This document shows positions 7,672-15,802 of a stretch of 64,000 nt of DNA, piece by piece (position 1 is the first letter of the stretch; the number at the start of each line of letters is the position of its first letter). The stretch covers positions 62,001 through 126,000 of the forward strand of contig CAVVGE010000005.1 in the NCBI GenBank assembly GCA_963747735.1, in the 5' to 3' direction. Source of the stretch: AP-15 sp963747735 (lineage in GTDB: Bacteria; Pseudomonadota; Alphaproteobacteria; ATCC43930; CGMCC-115725). The position numbers were made by a program, and so were the translations under genes. Below the pieces are notes generated by a model, which did no database searches, was not told the origin of the DNA, and saw only the letters and a program-made list of their open reading frames with translations.

Positions 7672-8300
7672 GGCTGGGAGCGGCGCCTGGCTTGACCGGC
7701 AGCCGGAAGAGGTTGCTCCCGGCGCTGGCGCTGGTTCTCGGCGGGGTTGGCCCCGCGGTTTCGGCCGGCGCCTTGCCGGGTCGTGCCGGGCCGGCGCTCG
7801 ATCGCGTCGCTGTTGCGGTGGACGGTGTCGAATCGAGCCACGGCGCCGATCCGCGGATGTGGCGCGCCGAGCTCGATGCGCCGCAGGGACCGATGCAGGT
7901 TTCCGCCGCTGCCGCTGTCGATGCCGGCGGTGGCGATCGCTTTGACGAGGCCGCCAACCGAACGCTCGGCCGCGCCTATCTGGCGCGACTCTACCGGCGC
8001 TACGGCAGCTGGCCCGACGCGGTCACGGCCTACAATTGGGGCCCCGGGCATATGGACGATTGGATCGATGGCGGCCGCCGCGCGGACGCAATGCCGGCCG
8101 TGGTGGCGCTCTATCGGTTTCGCGTGCTGGCCAGCGCCGAAGGGAATCCGGCTGCTGCCCGCATGCCCCGGCTCGGCATCGTCCATCCGCAGCCGCACCG
8201 GACGCTCGCCGACCGCCGCCACCCCGGCGCCGCCAGCCTTGCCGTCGAGCGCCTTTACGGCGAAATCATGCGCGTAACCGGCACCACCCTGGATCGCTAA
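7668..8300 (+). CDS. Soluble lytic transglycosylase-like protein (SLT domain)
   Basis: This 210-residue exported protein has a transglycosylase/lysozyme-type SLT fold. An N-terminal hydrophobic segment (RLLPALALVLGGVGPAVSAG) is followed by VDGVESSHGADP with the likely catalytic Glu at residue 55, then APQGPMQVS and RYGSWPDAVTAYNWGPGHMD, matching the GLMQ and AYNxGP motifs of the family. It would cleave peptidoglycan glycan strands. The GTG at 7668 overlaps the TGA of the preceding secreted protein (GTGA), so it appears coupled to the Grr operon. The TTG two codons earlier is an alternative start. A transglycosylase in this operon could help export or surface display; that is inference. Confidence 0.75.
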   Translation: MRLGAAPGLTGSRKRLLPALALVLGGVGPAVSAGALPGRAGPALDRVAVAVDGVESSHGADPRMWRAELDAPQGPMQVSAAAAVDAGGGDRFDEAANRTLGRAYLARLYRRYGSWPDAVTAYNWGPGHMDDWIDGGRRADAMPAVVALYRFRVLASAEGNPAAARMPRLGIVHPQPHRTLADRRHPGAASLAVERLYGEIMRVTGTTLDR

Positions 8301-8311
8301 GGGAGATATCG

Positions 8312-8578
8312 GTGGTCGCGGTTGTCGAGGAGAGAGGGGAGGCCGGCAGCGCCCGATACATCGAATTCACAGTTCTGCGCAGCCCGACCAAGCCGGATCG
8401 CGTCCTCGGCGTCTGGCGCTTTCTCGGCGCGGCCTCGGTCGTGATTGCCGAAAGCAAGCCCGACAGCCCGGTCGAGATCGAGCTCCGCCACGTCGTCGAC
8501 TGCGCCGACCTGCACGGCATCCCGTTCGTCTGGGTCAACGATCCCGACGAGCTGTTCCCTTATTACAACCGCCGATAG
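8312..8578 (+). CDS. Hypothetical 88-residue protein at the end of the Grr operon
   Basis: This small protein was not recognised. It begins VVAVVEERGEAGSARYIEFTV and continues with a regular alternating pattern (VLGVWRFLGAASVVIAES, VEIELRHVVDC), suggesting a compact alpha/beta cytosolic domain. It has no signal peptide or membrane segment. The GTG at 8312 has GGGAGA 5 bases upstream and starts 11 bases after the transglycosylase stop, favouring a real gene co-transcribed with it. It ends 21 bases before the 3' end of the convergent lhr gene. Confidence 0.6.
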   Translation: MVAVVEERGEAGSARYIEFTVLRSPTKPDRVLGVWRFLGAASVVIAESKPDSPVEIELRHVVDCADLHGIPFVWVNDPDELFPYYNRR

Positions 8579-8599
8579 CGTATCTCAGACTTGTGCTTT

Positions 8600-11500
8600 C
8601 TATGCGATGGCGGCGTGGCCCATTCCGGCGATGGCGCTCCGCAGCAATGCCTTGCGTGCCTGCCATTGCTCGGTGGTTTCGAGCGTTTCGAGATATTGGA
8701 CATCGCCGCCGGCAAGGAGCGCGACCGGAACGCCGTCACGGTAAAGCACACGGTTGCCGGAGAGCGCCGCGAGCCGCGGGCCGGGAGTGAGGATGCCGAC
8801 AAGGTTGAGCGGGTCGGCTCCCGAAACCGAAATCCAGGCTCCGTCTCCGGGTTTGCGCCTTATCTCGCGCAACATGCCGATCGCTTCGGGAAGGGCGAAT
8901 TGCTCGCCGGCAAAGCCAGCGACAAAGCGGCCGCCGCGGATGTCGCCGCGCGCTTCGAGCCTGCGGCAGACACGCAGCATATCCCGCCACGGCGGCAGCC
9001 ATGCGGCCTCGCGCTCGATCAGCCGGCGGAACACCACCCCATAGCGGCGCAGCAGGATGTGGACGATATGCTCGAGCGGTTCGGACGGTGTGCCGCCTGG
9101 CGCTGGCCGGGGACGGCGCGCGAGCGCCCAGCGTCCGGCAACGGCCATCGCAAACGCCGGCCCGCGCTGTCGCCGATGGCCGGCACGGCGGCGATCCGAA
9201 GGCATCAGCAACGCGCGCAGCCCGCTGAAGCTGTCGGAAGTGACGAGGCCGAGCGCCACCAGCTCGGCCAATGCCTCTTCGAGCTGGGGGCGCAGCAAGC
9301 CGGTATCCTGCACCAGCTCGTCAAAAAACGACGCCCCGTGCTCGCGGATCGACGCGACCACCTTTTCAGCCATGACGCTCACCCGGGCTGCTTCGACCGG
9401 TGGAGACACAGCCGCCCAAAGCGGGGCGTGCCGCCGGTTGATGAGGGTTATCGGCGTGGTGCGGACCGGTCCCGCGTTCCGGTCGAGGCCGTTTGTCTTT
9501 GGGCGCAACCGAACCCAGGCGATCCGGCCGGCGAGGCACAGATCATCCAGCCAAGCGGGCTCGTAATCCTCAATTCGCGCCGGTAGAATTTCGGTTTCCC
9601 AGCCGCCGGCCGCGGCCTCGAACCCTTCGAGCTGGCCGACGACCATTTCGAGCGCTTCCGGCCCTTGCATGCGGGCATCGGCCGCCACCCGCTGCCATCG
9701 GAACAGAAAGCGCAAGAAATCGCGCGCCGCGACCGGCTCGATCTCCGAGCGCAGCCGCTTGATCGTATAGCGGTGAATGCGGGCAAGGAGGCGCCGCTCG
9801 CACCATTCGTCAACTTCGATGCCTGCCGTAAAACGGCCGCGCAGCACGAACCCCTCGGTTTCGAGCGCCAACAGCGCCGGCTCGATGTCATGCGGTGCGA
9901 GCCCAAGCGGTGCCGCCAGCGCCTCTTCGGTCACCGGGCCCAGGCCTTCGAGCCGGCCGCGGACGATTTCGATCAGCGCCGCGCTATCCGGCGGCCACAG
10001 CGCGCGATTTTCGGCCGCGATCCAGACCGTCGCTGCCAATGCGTCCAAGCAAACCGCACGCCGATCTCGCGCAAGCTCCGCGAGCCACTGCGCCCAGCCG
10101 GACCGGGCCCGCGCCTCATCCTCGGCAAGAAAGCCGAGCCACATCAGCGCATCGTGCAATTCGTCGGCGTTGACCGGGTCGGGCCAGGCTTCGGCGCGGA
10201 CGAGAGCGATCGCTTCCGGGTCGAGCCGGCCCAGCTCGGAAGCAGCCTCGGGCGAGAGCCAGCGCCGTGCCATGACCGCCTGGGTGCGGCGCTCCTCCAG
10301 CGGCGCGTCGTCGAGAAAGGCGTAGGGCCGCGCCGACAATACTTCGAGAGCGAGCGGCGACGGCTCGGCGAGATCGCGGGCGGCGACGCGGACCTCACCC
10401 GATTGCAGCCGTGCCAGCAGCGTTTCGAGGCCGGCCAGGTCCATCGCCTCGCCGAGGCAATCGGCGATCGTCTGGCGCACCAGCGGGTGGTCGGGAATTT
10501 CGCGCGCCCCCGCCAGGTTTTCGGCGCAAGCCACCTGGTCGGGGAAGATCGCGGCGAGCAAATCCTCGGCTTCCATCCGCGCCAAGGGCGGCGGCACCTT
10601 GCGGCCGCCGCGGAACCGCGGCAAGGCGAGCGCGACGCCGCCGACCCAGCGCCAGCGGGTTGTGAACATCGGCGCGTCGAGCAAGGCCTGGATCAGGAGC
10701 GGCCGGATTGTCGCCGGGTGCAGGTAGTGCGCGACCGTGGGAAGCTCGAAGCTGTGCGCGGTGGTCAGAGACAGAATGATGTTGTCCTCGGTCGCCGCCG
10801 CCTGCAGCTCGAAATTGAACTTGGTGCAAAAACGCTTGCGCAGCGCCAGCCCCCAGGCGCGGTTGAGGCGGCTGCCATAGGGCGCGTGGATGACCAATTG
10901 CATGCCGCCGACCGCATCGAAAAATCGCTCGAAAACAATCGTCTCGCGGGTCGGCAGGGTGCCGAGCGCCAGATAGGCCGAGGCCAGGTATTCGACGAGC
11001 TGGATTGCCGCCGGCTCGGCGATGCCGGGCTCTGCGATCAGCCAGCGAATCGCCGACCCGCCGGTCGAATCCACTGCCAAATGCTCGGCGATTGCGCCGC
11101 GCAGGCGCGAGACCGACAGCGACAGCTCGTCGGTGCGCCCGGGCGCTTCGCCGAGCCAGAACGGGATCGTCGGCGGCATGCCGTGCGCATCCTCGACACG
11201 CACAGTGGCCCGCTCGGTGCGCAGGATGCGATAAGCGTTGTTGCCGAGCTGAAAGACGTCGCCGGCCATGCTCTCGACCGCGAAATCCTCGTTGACCGTG
11301 CCGATGACCTGGTTTTCCGGTTCGAGCAAGACCTGATAGTCGGCGGTGTCGGGGATCGTGCCGCCGCTCGTCAGCGCGGTCAGCCGCGCGCCGCGCCGGC
11401 CGCGCAGCAGATGGTTGATCCGGTCGTGATGAACCAGCGCGCCGCGCCGGCCGCGCCGTGTGGTGAACCCCTCGGCCAGCATCGCCACAACCGTGTCGAA

Positions 11501-12907
11501 ATCCTCGCGGGCCAGCTGCCGGTAGTGCCAGGCGCGGCGGAAGAGCGCGTAAAGCTTGTCTTCCTGCCACTCTTGGGCGGCGACTTCGGCGGTGATCTGC
11601 TGCGCCAGCACGTCGAGCGGCTGCTCGGGGACGACGAGCCCATCGAGCTCGCCTCGTCGCACGCTGTCGAGCAGGGCCGCGCATTCGACCAGATCGTCGC
11701 GCGACAACGGGAAGAGGCGCCCCTTCGGCGTGCCTGCGACCGCGTGGCCGGAGCGCCCGACACGTTGCAGGAAGGCCGCGATCGAGCGCGGCGAGCCAAG
11801 CTGGCAGACCAGATCCACGTCGCCGATGTCGATGCCGAGCTCGAGCGAAGCGGTGGCGACCAAAGCGCTGAGCCGTCCTTCCTTCAACCGCTGCTCGGCG
11901 TCGAAACGCTGCTCCTTCGCGAGGCTGCCGTGATGCGCGGTGACCCGGTCCTCGCCCACCCGTTCCGACAGCTGGCGGGTCACCCGCTCGGCCATGCGGC
12001 GGGTATTGGTAAAGATCAGCGTCGTGCGATGGCTGGCGATCAGCTCGGCGAGGCGGTCGTAAGCTTCCTTCCACACCTCGCCCGACATGACCGCCTCGAG
12101 CGGCGAGGCCGGCACCTCGAGCGCGAGCTCGCGCGCCCGCACATGGCCGGTGTCGATGATCCGGCATGCGGCGGTAGGGCCGACCAGAAAGCGCGCGACC
12201 GCCTCGACCGGCTTTTGCGTCGCCGACAGTCCAATTCGCAGCAGCCGGCCGCCGCACAACGCCGCCAGCCGCTCCAGCGACAATGCGAGATGAGCGCCGC
12301 GCTTGTTCGGCGCCAGGGTGTGGATTTCATCGACGATGACAGTCCGCGTGGTTTTCAGCATCGCGCGGCCCGATTCCGAGCCGAGCAGGATGTAAAGCGA
12401 TTCGGGCGTGGTGACGACGATGTGCGGCGGGCGGCGGTGCATCCGCGCGCGCTCGCCGGGTGCCGTGTCGCCGGTGCGCACCCAGGCGCGGATGTCGAGC
12501 GCGGGCAGCCCCTGGGCCGCCAGCACCGCGCGGATGCCGGCGAGCGGCGCCTCCAGATTGCGCTTTATATCGTTCGAGAGCGCCTTCAACGGCGAGACGT
12601 AGACGATCTGGGTCTCGTCCGTGAGGCCCTCGGCGAGCCCCTGCCGCACCAGCCCGTCGATCGCCGCGAGAAACGCGGCCAACGTCTTGCCCGAGCCGGT
12701 CGGCGCCGCGATCAGCACATTCTCCCCGGCCCGGATCGCCGGCCACGCCCCGGCCTGCGCCGCCGTCGGCGCGGCAAAGCGCTCGCTAAACCACGCCGCG
12801 ACCGCCGGATGAAACAATTCTTTGGGCTGCCGTCCCCCACCGGATTCGAGACGGCATTGCCGCCGTGGAAGGATCGCCCTCTGGAGCGTCTTTTCATCTG
12901 CGGACAT
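8600..12907 (-). CDS. lhr: Lhr-type ATP-dependent helicase (long form)
   Basis: This is a 1435-residue superfamily 2 helicase of the Lhr family, which unwinds DNA/RNA structures in repair. It has the Q-motif-like FAAPTAAQAGAWPAI, Walker A APTGSGKT near residue 70, the DEIH box in VDEIHTLAP, SATQ, and the helicase C-domain with QRVGRSGHA near residue 385. Winged-helix and Lhr core domains follow, then a long C-terminal extension characteristic of the long form. The first 30 or so codons are odd: 12828-12867 is a degenerate copy of the 3' end of the tRNA-Glu gene at 18033, read here as ordinary codons. The same lhr 5' end is duplicated at 15469-15607. The start may therefore lie downstream of the tRNA-like segment. 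Confidence 0.92.
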   Translation of the reverse strand: MSADEKTLQRAILPRRQCRLESGGGRQPKELFHPAVAAWFSERFAAPTAAQAGAWPAIRAGENVLIAAPTGSGKTLAAFLAAIDGLVRQGLAEGLTDETQIVYVSPLKALSNDIKRNLEAPLAGIRAVLAAQGLPALDIRAWVRTGDTAPGERARMHRRPPHIVVTTPESLYILLGSESGRAMLKTTRTVIVDEIHTLAPNKRGAHLALSLERLAALCGGRLLRIGLSATQKPVEAVARFLVGPTAACRIIDTGHVRARELALEVPASPLEAVMSGEVWKEAYDRLAELIASHRTTLIFTNTRRMAERVTRQLSERVGEDRVTAHHGSLAKEQRFDAEQRLKEGRLSALVATASLELGIDIGDVDLVCQLGSPRSIAAFLQRVGRSGHAVAGTPKGRLFPLSRDDLVECAALLDSVRRGELDGLVVPEQPLDVLAQQITAEVAAQEWQEDKLYALFRRAWHYRQLAREDFDTVVAMLAEGFTTRRGRRGALVHHDRINHLLRGRRGARLTALTSGGTIPDTADYQVLLEPENQVIGTVNEDFAVESMAGDVFQLGNNAYRILRTERATVRVEDAHGMPPTIPFWLGEAPGRTDELSLSVSRLRGAIAEHLAVDSTGGSAIRWLIAEPGIAEPAAIQLVEYLASAYLALGTLPTRETIVFERFFDAVGGMQLVIHAPYGSRLNRAWGLALRKRFCTKFNFELQAAATEDNIILSLTTAHSFELPTVAHYLHPATIRPLLIQALLDAPMFTTRWRWVGGVALALPRFRGGRKVPPPLARMEAEDLLAAIFPDQVACAENLAGAREIPDHPLVRQTIADCLGEAMDLAGLETLLARLQSGEVRVAARDLAEPSPLALEVLSARPYAFLDDAPLEERRTQAVMARRWLSPEAASELGRLDPEAIALVRAEAWPDPVNADELHDALMWLGFLAEDEARARSGWAQWLAELARDRRAVCLDALAATVWIAAENRALWPPDSAALIEIVRGRLEGLGPVTEEALAAPLGLAPHDIEPALLALETEGFVLRGRFTAGIEVDEWCERRLLARIHRYTIKRLRSEIEPVAARDFLRFLFRWQRVAADARMQGPEALEMVVGQLEGFEAAAGGWETEILPARIEDYEPAWLDDLCLAGRIAWVRLRPKTNGLDRNAGPVRTTPITLINRRHAPLWAAVSPPVEAARVSVMAEKVVASIREHGASFFDELVQDTGLLRPQLEEALAELVALGLVTSDSFSGLRALLMPSDRRRAGHRRQRGPAFAMAVAGRWALARRPRPAPGGTPSEPLEHIVHILLRRYGVVFRRLIEREAAWLPPWRDMLRVCRRLEARGDIRGGRFVAGFAGEQFALPEAIGMLREIRRKPGDGAWISVSGADPLNLVGILTPGPRLAALSGNRVLYRDGVPVALLAGGDVQYLETLETTEQWQARKALLRSAIAGMGHAAIA
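12828..12867 (-). repeat. Degenerate tRNA-Glu 3'-end copy (att-like), inside lhr 5' end
   Basis: The 40 bases match the 3' end of the functional tRNA-Glu at 18033-18072 in the same orientation at about 34 of 40 positions, including 11-base identical blocks over the T-arm (ACCGGATTCGA on the plus strand) and the anticodon-stem side (TTGCCGCCGTG). Homology with the tRNA locus stops at the tRNA CCA end, as at integrase attachment sites. It lies within the first ~30 codons of lhr. Confidence 0.7.
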
Positions 12908-12917
12908 GGGATGCCGA

Positions 12918-13472
12918 TTACCCTGTCGTGTGTAAACCTTGATGCCGCGTGAGGGCGATCAGCGCATGGAAATATACGATTTTATATAAGAACGATATAG
13001 GAACCTTGTATCCCCGCTCCATCGGCGATCCGAAGCGATGTTCAAAAACCAGCTCGCGCCGATCGCCAAAGAGGTGCCGGTCATCCTCGGCGAGCGCTTT
13101 TGCAACTCCGGCGCACTCCTCGGTCGCCTTGCTGATCGGCAGCTGCGCCGGCCGCTCGGGGTCGATGCGGCAATAGAGCAGGTGCTCCCGGCTGCGCGCC
13201 TGCATCCGGCTGGCAACCTCGATCGCCTCGTCCCGGCTGAGCAAATGAGCGAGTTGGAGGGTCACCGTCCAATTACGCTCGGCGCCGGCTTTCAACCGCG
13301 GGGAGGAACACACGATCGCCGCTGCGGTCCTCTGCAGTTGGGTTGGTAGGCCGTTCGCGGTGAGGCAACGGCCTTCGACCGTGGGGGCAAAGAGCGGCTG
13401 TTGCGCTTGGGCGGCGCCGGCAAGCGCCAGGGCGACGGCTCCGGCGGCCACTGTGGTTTTGAGCGATTTCAT
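12918..13472 (-). CDS. Secreted protein with a chimeric C-terminus
   Basis: This 184-residue exported protein has a clear signal peptide (MKSLKTTVAAGAVALALAGAAQAQ) with GGAGA before the ATG. The mature part up to about residue 125 has paired cysteines (GRCLTANGLP, AAIVCSSPRL, LLYCRIDP, TEECAG) and recalls the LprI-like lysozyme-inhibitor pattern, but only weakly. From about residue 122 the coding strand runs antisense through 13035-13113, a copied piece of the glycoside-hydrolase gene at 17691-17778. The tail after that (ISFLYKIVYFHALIAL) is encoded in AT-rich DNA and looks unrelated. The original C-terminus appears to have been lost and replaced by read-through. The function is unknown and the gene may be inactive. 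Confidence 0.6.
   Translation of the reverse strand: MKSLKTTVAAGAVALALAGAAQAQQPLFAPTVEGRCLTANGLPTQLQRTAAAIVCSSPRLKAGAERNWTVTLQLAHLLSRDEAIEVASRMQARSREHLLYCRIDPERPAQLPISKATEECAGVAKALAEDDRHLFGDRRELVFEHRFGSPMERGYKVPISFLYKIVYFHALIALTRHQGLHTTG
13035..13113 (+). repeat. Duplicated fragment of the glycoside-hydrolase gene
   Basis: This segment is nearly identical to 17691-17778 inside the NHL/glycoside-hydrolase pseudogene, apart from a 9-base CTCGGCGAG unit present twice there and once here plus a few substitutions at the right end. Read on the plus strand it encodes MFKNQLAPIAKEVPVILGE, so the glycosidase gene is the likely source. It is embedded antisense in the 3' half of the secreted-protein gene on the minus strand. 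Confidence 0.8.
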
Positions 13473-13583
13473 TGAGATTCTCCGGGGGTCGAGACTGCCC
13501 AGGTGGGCGGGATGGCTTTCGCGATGCTTAAAAGTTGGAGCCCGCCGGACCGCGCCGCTTGATAATCGCAGCCAAAATTTTGA

Positions 13584-13967
13584 TTAAAAGGACTGGCCGC
13601 TATCGGGATGTGCAGTCGGAGCGATGAGCGAGGAGCCGCGCAGCATATAGCCGCGCCCCCACACGGTCTCGATGCCGTGGTTATTCCCGGTCGCTTCGGC
13701 GAGCTTTTTGCGTATTTTGCAGACAAAGACATCGATGATCTTCATTTCCGGCTCTTTGCCATCGGGATAGAGATGCTTGAGAAACATCTCCTTCGTTACC
13801 GCGGTGCCCTTGTGCAGGTTCAGCAGCTCGAGGATGCGGTATTCCTTACCGGTCAGATGCACTGCCTTTTCGACTCCGGCAAAGCCGGTATCGACATCGG
13901 AAAGAAGCTTTTCGTTGCCGATTGCTGGTTCCAGCTGGCGGCTGAGGTTGCTCGCGAGCGCGCCCAT
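13584..13967 (-). CDS. CtrA-like winged-helix DNA-binding protein lacking a receiver domain
   Basis: This 127-residue protein consists of little more than an OmpR/PhoB-type effector domain of the CtrA type. VHLTGKEYRILELLNLHKGT, VTKEMFLKHLYPDGKEPEMK, IIDVFVCKIRKKLAEATGN and IETVWGRGYMLRG follow the C-terminal half of CtrA closely, including the recognition-helix region. The N-terminal receiver with its phosphorylatable Asp is absent, replaced by about 35 residues of unrelated sequence. ATG 13967 was chosen because GGAGGGACCT lies directly upstream; longer in-frame starts add no receiver. It could bind CtrA-like sites constitutively and compete with CtrA; that is inference. It lies beside a divergent AraC regulator in the accessory region. 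Confidence 0.8.
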   Translation of the reverse strand: MGALASNLSRQLEPAIGNEKLLSDVDTGFAGVEKAVHLTGKEYRILELLNLHKGTAVTKEMFLKHLYPDGKEPEMKIIDVFVCKIRKKLAEATGNNHGIETVWGRGYMLRGSSLIAPTAHPDSGQSF

Positions 13968-14158
13968 AGGTCCCTCCATCTTGAATGGTTGCAGATCACG
14001 CCGGGACGGAGCGCCGTTGCTCCGCGTGGTTGGCGCTCGGCTCGGCTGCACTGGTCGAGCAGACCGGCCCGGCGGCTGCCCAGAGATGGTTAATCAATCA
14101 CCGGAGCACTTGATAATTCCGGCCAGATTCTTGATAACTACGGCGGGAGGGCCCGGCC

Positions 14159-15214
14159 GTGCGGCATGCCTCCGAGGACAATGTTCTACCCAACCTGCTG
14201 CTGTGGACGCGGGGGACAGCTGCCCGCGAAACCTTGGCTTACCTCGACCGGGCTGGGGCGGGCGCCGAGCCGCTGCTGGCGAAAGCCGGCCTCTCGCGCG
14301 AGCAGCTGTTGCACGAGAGCGGCGCGGTGTCTGCCGCCTCCCAGTATCGATTTCTCGAGCTTGCGGCGACCCAGATAGACGAGCCGCTCCTCGGGCTCCG
14401 CCTCGCCGCCGAAATGGATCTGCGGAGCGCCGGCATCCTGTTCTACCTGGCGGCCTCGTCGGCGTCGGTCGAGCAGGCGCTTGCCCAGATCGTGCGGTTT
14501 GCGGCAACGACAAACGAGGATGTTCGCCCGGAGCTCGCGACGCATCTGGGCGACCCCGTCCTGATCACGCGCCATGTGCTCGCTGCCGACGAGTTGCACC
14601 AACAGTTTTCGGAGTTTCTTGCATTGGCGGTCGTCAGGGTGCTCCGCCGGCTCACAAACCGCGACGTCGTCCCCTTGCGAACGACCTTTGCGCACGCCCG
14701 GATTTCGGGGCTGAGAGAGGTTCATCGCATCCTCAGGTGCCCGGTCGAATTTTCTCAGCCGCTCGACAGCTGTGTGCTGCCGCAACGCGTCATGGAGCTC
14801 CCGATAGTTTCCCACGACAGCCACCTGCTGCACATTCTGGAAACGCATGCCGAGCAGCTGCTGGCGGAGCGGCATGCGGCCAATGAGTTGCGCGGTGTGG
14901 TCGAAAGCCACCTCGCCCGGGCGCTGCCGAGCGGCAGGGTGCGGGCGGCGGAGGTCGCCAGGCAGCTCGGCATGAGCGCGCGGTCGTTCGGCCGCCAGCT
15001 CGCCCGGGAAGGCACGAGCTTTGGCGAAATTCTCAGCCGAGTGCGCAACCGTCTCGCCCTGCGCTATCTCGAAGACGACCGCAACTCGCTGAAGCAGATC
15101 GCCTGGCTGCTCGGCTACTCGGAGCTTTCCGCGTTCAATCACGCCTTCAAGCGATGGTTTGGGACCTCGCCCCGCCTGGCACGAAATCGGTCAGGCTCAG
15201 CTGGAGCGGCCTAG
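14159..15214 (+). CDS. AraC-family transcriptional regulator
   Basis: This is a 351-residue regulator with an N-terminal ligand-sensing domain of the Arabinose_bd type (LLWTRGTAARETLAYLDRAG through roughly residue 200) and a C-terminal AraC double helix-turn-helix. VRAAEVARQLGMSARSFGRQ is the first HTH, and IAWLLGYSELSAFNHAFKRW with FGTSP is the second HTH with the family signature. The architecture resembles OruR/ArgR-like regulators of amino-acid or amine catabolism, but no target can be named. The GTG start has GGGAGG 8 bases upstream. It diverges from the CtrA-like gene across about 190 bases, so the two may share a control region. Confidence 0.88.
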   Translation: MRHASEDNVLPNLLLWTRGTAARETLAYLDRAGAGAEPLLAKAGLSREQLLHESGAVSAASQYRFLELAATQIDEPLLGLRLAAEMDLRSAGILFYLAASSASVEQALAQIVRFAATTNEDVRPELATHLGDPVLITRHVLAADELHQQFSEFLALAVVRVLRRLTNRDVVPLRTTFAHARISGLREVHRILRCPVEFSQPLDSCVLPQRVMELPIVSHDSHLLHILETHAEQLLAERHAANELRGVVESHLARALPSGRVRAAEVARQLGMSARSFGRQLAREGTSFGEILSRVRNRLALRYLEDDRNSLKQIAWLLGYSELSAFNHAFKRWFGTSPRLARNRSGSAGAA

Positions 15215-15802
15215 CGAAAGCTCTCCGCACATACCCGATTGGCGGCGGCTGGCGGCTGCGATAAGGCCACCGCCGTTAGTCGGCACCTCGACTGGCCAGT
15301 CGAGCCGTGAGCGGGTCGGGGTCCGATTAGGAGCCGGAAGTGAGATTTGGCGTTCGTCGGCGGCACCCGGCGGCTGACCCAGAATCCAGTTGGCGGTCAG
15401 AAAGCCGGCGCAGGCGACCTCGGTAGGGGGGCGAGTGTAGCAGCGCGGCGAGCGCGCGGTCGTGCTCGGCCCGGATCGCCGGCCACGCCTCCGCCCGCGC
15501 CTCGGTCGGCGCCGCAAAGCTCTCCTCGAACCACGCCGCGACCGCGGGATGAAACAGCGCCGTCGACTGGCGTTCCCTATCGAATTCAGGCCGGTGTTGC
15601 TGGTTCATCTTGCCGCCTTCGGGCATCGACGCGTGGTGGATATGTGATCGAGCACGCGAACAACCAGAGGAGCCGAGGGCTCGCAGAAATCGGGATAGAG
15701 CGGCAAGACCGTCCGCGGCAAGGACACCGGCTTGCACGAAAACCTCGGCATCGCGCAGATTTTCGACTGGGGACGGCGGCTCCCCGGAGGTATCGGCTGC
15801 AC
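15215..15802. other. 588-base gap with remnant sequences only
   Basis: No intact gene is visible. The left part (15215-15430) shows nothing recognisable apart from a short GACTGGCCAGTC palindrome. The middle (15469-15607) is the lhr/tRNA-Glu remnant described separately. The right part leads into the NHL-repeat gene, with GGAGG at 15786-15790 as its likely ribosome site. The long minus-strand reading through here (15327-15857) joins unrelated pieces. Confidence 0.6.
15469..15607 (-). pseudogene. lhr 5'-end fragment fused to a tRNA-Glu-like sequence
   Basis: On the minus strand this encodes LFHPAVAAWFEESFAAPTEA and then AWPAIRA before running into unrelated sequence, a truncated paralogue of the lhr N-terminus (LFHPAVAAWFSERFAAPTAA in the intact gene). 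The match is collinear with 12729-12867 over about 139 bases. Bases 15568-15600 are a degenerate copy of the tRNA-Glu 3' end (about 27 of 33 identical, with AACACCGG and the terminal ACGCCA kept). The Walker A and the rest of the helicase are missing. It appears to be the second of two copies in a tandem arrangement with a period of 2740 bases. Confidence 0.75.

Noticed and set aside
9665..12952. A 1095-codon open frame on the plus strand opposite lhr
   Set aside because: It is the antisense shadow of lhr in GC-rich DNA, composed mainly of Arg/Ala/Gln/Asp with no domain, while the minus strand shows complete helicase motifs.
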